The notes beneath the pieces are model-generated. The model was not told where the DNA came from. It saw only the letters and a program-made list of their open reading frames with translations, and made no database searches. Positions 18,789 through 21,163 of a DNA stretch of 21,163 bases are shown here, piece after piece. Made by a program: the position numbers and the translations under genes. Each line of letters begins with the position of its first letter. Positions within the stretch are counted from its first letter, which is position 1. The DNA comes from Atkinsonella hypoxylon (taxonomy: Eukaryota; Ascomycota; Sordariomycetes; Hypocreales; Clavicipitaceae), in NCBI GenBank assembly GCA_000729835.1, contig JFHB01000332.1:1-21163 (forward strand), given 5' to 3'.

Positions 18789-19825
18789 AAGGGCGTTATA
18801 GCCTGCAGCTAAGCTAACTCGCTTGAAAAAACACCCCCGCGATTCTCTTCGAAAGCTTACATGTATATATACATTAACCGGTCTGACACGTTGTTCTAGG
18901 CCTTTGGCTGCCACTGAGGCTGCTACTGCCACTGCAGCTGCATTGCTAGTTGCGTTGCAAGAACAATCTCTACTCAGCCTTGGGCCGATCAAGCTGTACA
19001 TCTTTATTGACTTTGCCTTTGAACGCCTCGGTGTCCCAGTAACTACAATCGAGATGGTCTTTGAATATCAATGCTGGAGACTTCGAAAAGCAAATCTGGC
19101 TATACGCCATCTGCATGAGGTGATAAGTAAGATGATGATGCAAGCTGCTTATGCTGGATCCGTCATCCAGCATGTACCTGGCATTTACTCCGTATGCTCG
19201 TCTGCGTGTGTGGTCATGGTGGCGAATCAGAGGGAAAGGCTCTTGACGGGAGAACCGACTCAATTGAAATAAGAATACAGTAAATAATTTTGTGAGGCTA
19301 TCGTCAGCCATGACCAGTGCGCTCATGTGCTGTGACCGGACTGGACTTGGAAACAACGGCGCACGCTCAAGCGCTTCCAAATTGACATCTAGAACATCAT
19401 CGCATCGCAAGAAGAACAAACAAGAAGATCTGACAGTTTCTCAAATAGATGGTGGTTCTTTAGCCGGTTTGTTACTATTTAAAAAGACATGAACGATGCA
19501 CACACTCTGGAGTAGTGGCACGAGAGAGAAATGCTCGGGTGCAGCCAATGGGTCGCGTCGCAGCTCCATCAAACACGTCCAAGCCCAAGTGCGAAGCTCG
19601 GTTCGCAGTTCACATGAGCTCGTGCATGGGCGCATCAAAGCTCGCCTTCCACTTTTCACTTCCCTCTCCGGCAACTGAACCACGAGCCCATCGCCTCATC
19701 GCGGCGCACATCGAGTCTTGCTTGTCCACGGATCGAATATTCTCATACGACACCTTTTCTTCTCCAGCATCTTCATAAGCTCGCAATTTCTGTCCATCTA
19801 CGCCTGCATTGCTTCTGATCCAGTC

Positions 19826-21163
19826 ATGTCTGAACATGCTCCCGACGCGCGACCTGCCGACGAGGGCACAGGTACCGCGACAGCCACGCCCACCGTCACA
19901 GAAGGCACGCCAGCTGCCACAGAAGATGTCGCGACGCCCATCTCGCGCGACGAAGACCCGAAATCAAGAAGAGTCTCCTTGGCCGATCTGAGCGCCAAAG
20001 GCACTGCCCTGTACGCGCACAAGCAGTACGAGGAAGCTGCCGAGATCTTATCGCGAGCCAGCGTTCTCCAAGCCGACTTGAACGGCGAGACTGCTCCCGA
20101 AAACGCCGAGATTCTTTTCCACTACGGCCGCAGTCTTTTCAAGGTTGGCCAGAGCAAGAGCGATGTGCTTGGGGGCCCGGCGCCAGCAGAGAAGGCTGCG
20201 CCAGCCAAGGGCGGGACGTCCAAAGAAGCTGTTGCTTCCGCAGAGATTGAGGCTCAGAAGGGGACACAGGAGGGTGTTGCCGTTGCTGCCGGCCAGTCTG
20301 AACGCGCTGAGAAGCAGGATCCGGCGACGAAGGAGGGAGGATCCGACGAGAAGAAGCCGTTGTTCCATTTTACAGGAGACGAGAACTTTGACGAATCATC
20401 CGACGAAGAGGTGTGGAATGACCCCCACCCGGAATAAGAAAACTAAGAAAGGAGACCAGAAATAATTTCGTTGGCGCTGCTGTTGCTGACTTTTCATCTA
20501 TAGCCAGAAGAAGAGGCACCTGAAGAGGAAGACGACGACCTTGCTACCGCGTTCGAGATCCTCGACCTCGCCCGCGTCTGCTACGAGAAGCAACTCGAGC
20601 AATCAGACAGCGCAAATGAAGACACCAAAAGCAAAGAAGTGGCCAGCGACTCCGCTGCCGCCCGACACATCAAGGAGCGCCTCGCCGACACGCACGACTG
20701 TCTAGCGGAGATCTCGTTGGAGAACGAAAGGTACCCAGCATAGCCTCCTCCTGCACTGCGCGCAGAATAACTGACCCGACTACCCTTTGCCCCCCCTCCA
20801 AAAAAAAAAAACCAGATACCCCAACGCGATTGAAGATGGCCGCACCTCTCTCAAATACAAGCTCGAGCTGTACCCCGAGACGTCGGAAATCATCGCCGAA
20901 GCCCACTACAAGCTGTCTCTCGCCCTGGAGTTCGCCTCAGTAACGACGTCCGGCAACGACGGTAAGAACGCCAAGCGCGAGGCCATGGACCAGGGGCTCC
21001 GAGACGAAGCAATCAAGCACATGGAGCTGGCCATCAAGAGCTTCAAGCTTAAAATGCAGAATAAAGAAGTAGAAGTAGCGACCATGGCCTCCCCCGAGGA
21101 CAACGACATTACGCGCAAGGCTATATCCGAGATGAAGGAGGTCCTTGCCGATATGGAACAGCG
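19826..21163 (+). CDS. NASP/Hif1/Sim3-type histone chaperone (SHNi-TPR), 5' part
   Basis: Exons are 19826-20410, 20504-20730 and 20816 to the window end. Introns are 93 and 85 nt, each with a CTGAC branch site. The visible product is 386 aa and the stop lies outside the window. Family members bind histone H3 (with H4, or CENP-A in fission yeast) through a TPR fold interrupted by an acidic segment. Here, an Ala/Thr-rich N-terminus (1-45) precedes the first TPR helices (LSAKGTALYAHKQYEEAAEI, 55-74, and ENAEILFHYGRSLFKVG, 92-108). A low-complexity, then acidic insertion follows (115-205). Then come LATAFEILDLARVCYEKQL (208-226), a further helix pair, and the SHNi-TPR motif around 298-350 (EAHYKLSLALEFAS, then EAIKHMELAIKSF). 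The acidic stretch ESSDEE|PEEEAPEEEDDD is split by intron 1, whose donor GTGTGG is weak. The ATG follows a C/T-rich leader. The protein should act in the nucleus in histone supply or chromatin assembly. Confidence 0.88.

Larger units (their letters stand above)
17419..19825. other. Divergent spacer between the repressor-like and histone-chaperone genes
   Basis: The repressor-like gene reads left and the chaperone gene reads right, so this 2.4-kb stretch should hold both promoters. On the minus strand, bases about 17820-17720 are C/T-rich and look like a leader for the repressor-like gene. On the plus strand, 19700-19825 look like the chaperone leader. Between them are a purine-rich tract, an ACAT microsatellite and a short palindrome. 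Two 149-codon frames (18823-19272 plus, 19419-18970 minus) overlap each other and have no recognisable domain. Confidence 0.5.

Noticed and set aside
18823..19419. Two opposing 149-codon frames
   Set aside because: They overlap each other, the minus-strand one begins at a non-ATG codon, and neither has a recognisable domain.

Overview
The window looks like chromosomal DNA of a filamentous ascomycete, probably a sordariomycete and perhaps Hypocreales. The grounds are short spliceosomal introns (60-126 nt) with GTRAGT-type donors and CTRAC branch sites, pyrimidine-rich 5' leaders, a Zn2Cys6 regulator with a fungal middle homology region, an AROM-derived quinate-repressor-like protein and a fungal UNC93-like transporter. 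No tRNA, rRNA, CRISPR array or intact transposon was recognised. All family assignments come from reading translations and motifs by eye; no searches were run.

Layout, left to right. 1-2699 is gene-poor and holds a striking 100-nt foldback (1854-1953). A small, probably secreted protein lies at 2700-2966 (+). A three-exon phosphoribosylglycinamide formyltransferase gene (purine synthesis, ADE8-type) lies at 3898-4714 (+), with a GTCACGTGAC palindrome in its promoter. A cytochrome P450 relic at 5775-6497 (+) keeps a leader and membrane anchor but has lost the rest of the N-terminal half and the whole haem-binding half. A five-exon UNC93-like membrane protein lies on the minus strand (8139-6385). 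Between 8140 and 9508 is a repeat-rich spacer containing a 7 x 9-bp array. A six-exon Zn2Cys6 transcription factor of about 946 aa runs from 12766 down to 9509, with a His/Gln/Thr-Gln tract. After a 2.4-kb spacer comes a single-exon 757-aa quinate-repressor-like protein (17418-15145, minus). A second 2.4-kb spacer leads to a NASP/Hif1/Sim3-type histone chaperone starting at 19826 (+) that runs off the right edge.

These genes do not form an obvious biosynthetic cluster. Two (purine synthesis, histone chaperone) are housekeeping. The zinc-cluster regulator and the AROM-derived repressor are neighbours on the same strand and could be a regulatory pair, but no quinate-catabolic enzyme gene is present, so that is speculation. 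The most unusual items are the extended hairpin, the P450 relic, and the uneven loss of catalytic residues in the quinate-repressor-like protein, which keeps its dehydroquinase-type residues while its kinase-like and shikimate-dehydrogenase-like parts have lost theirs.
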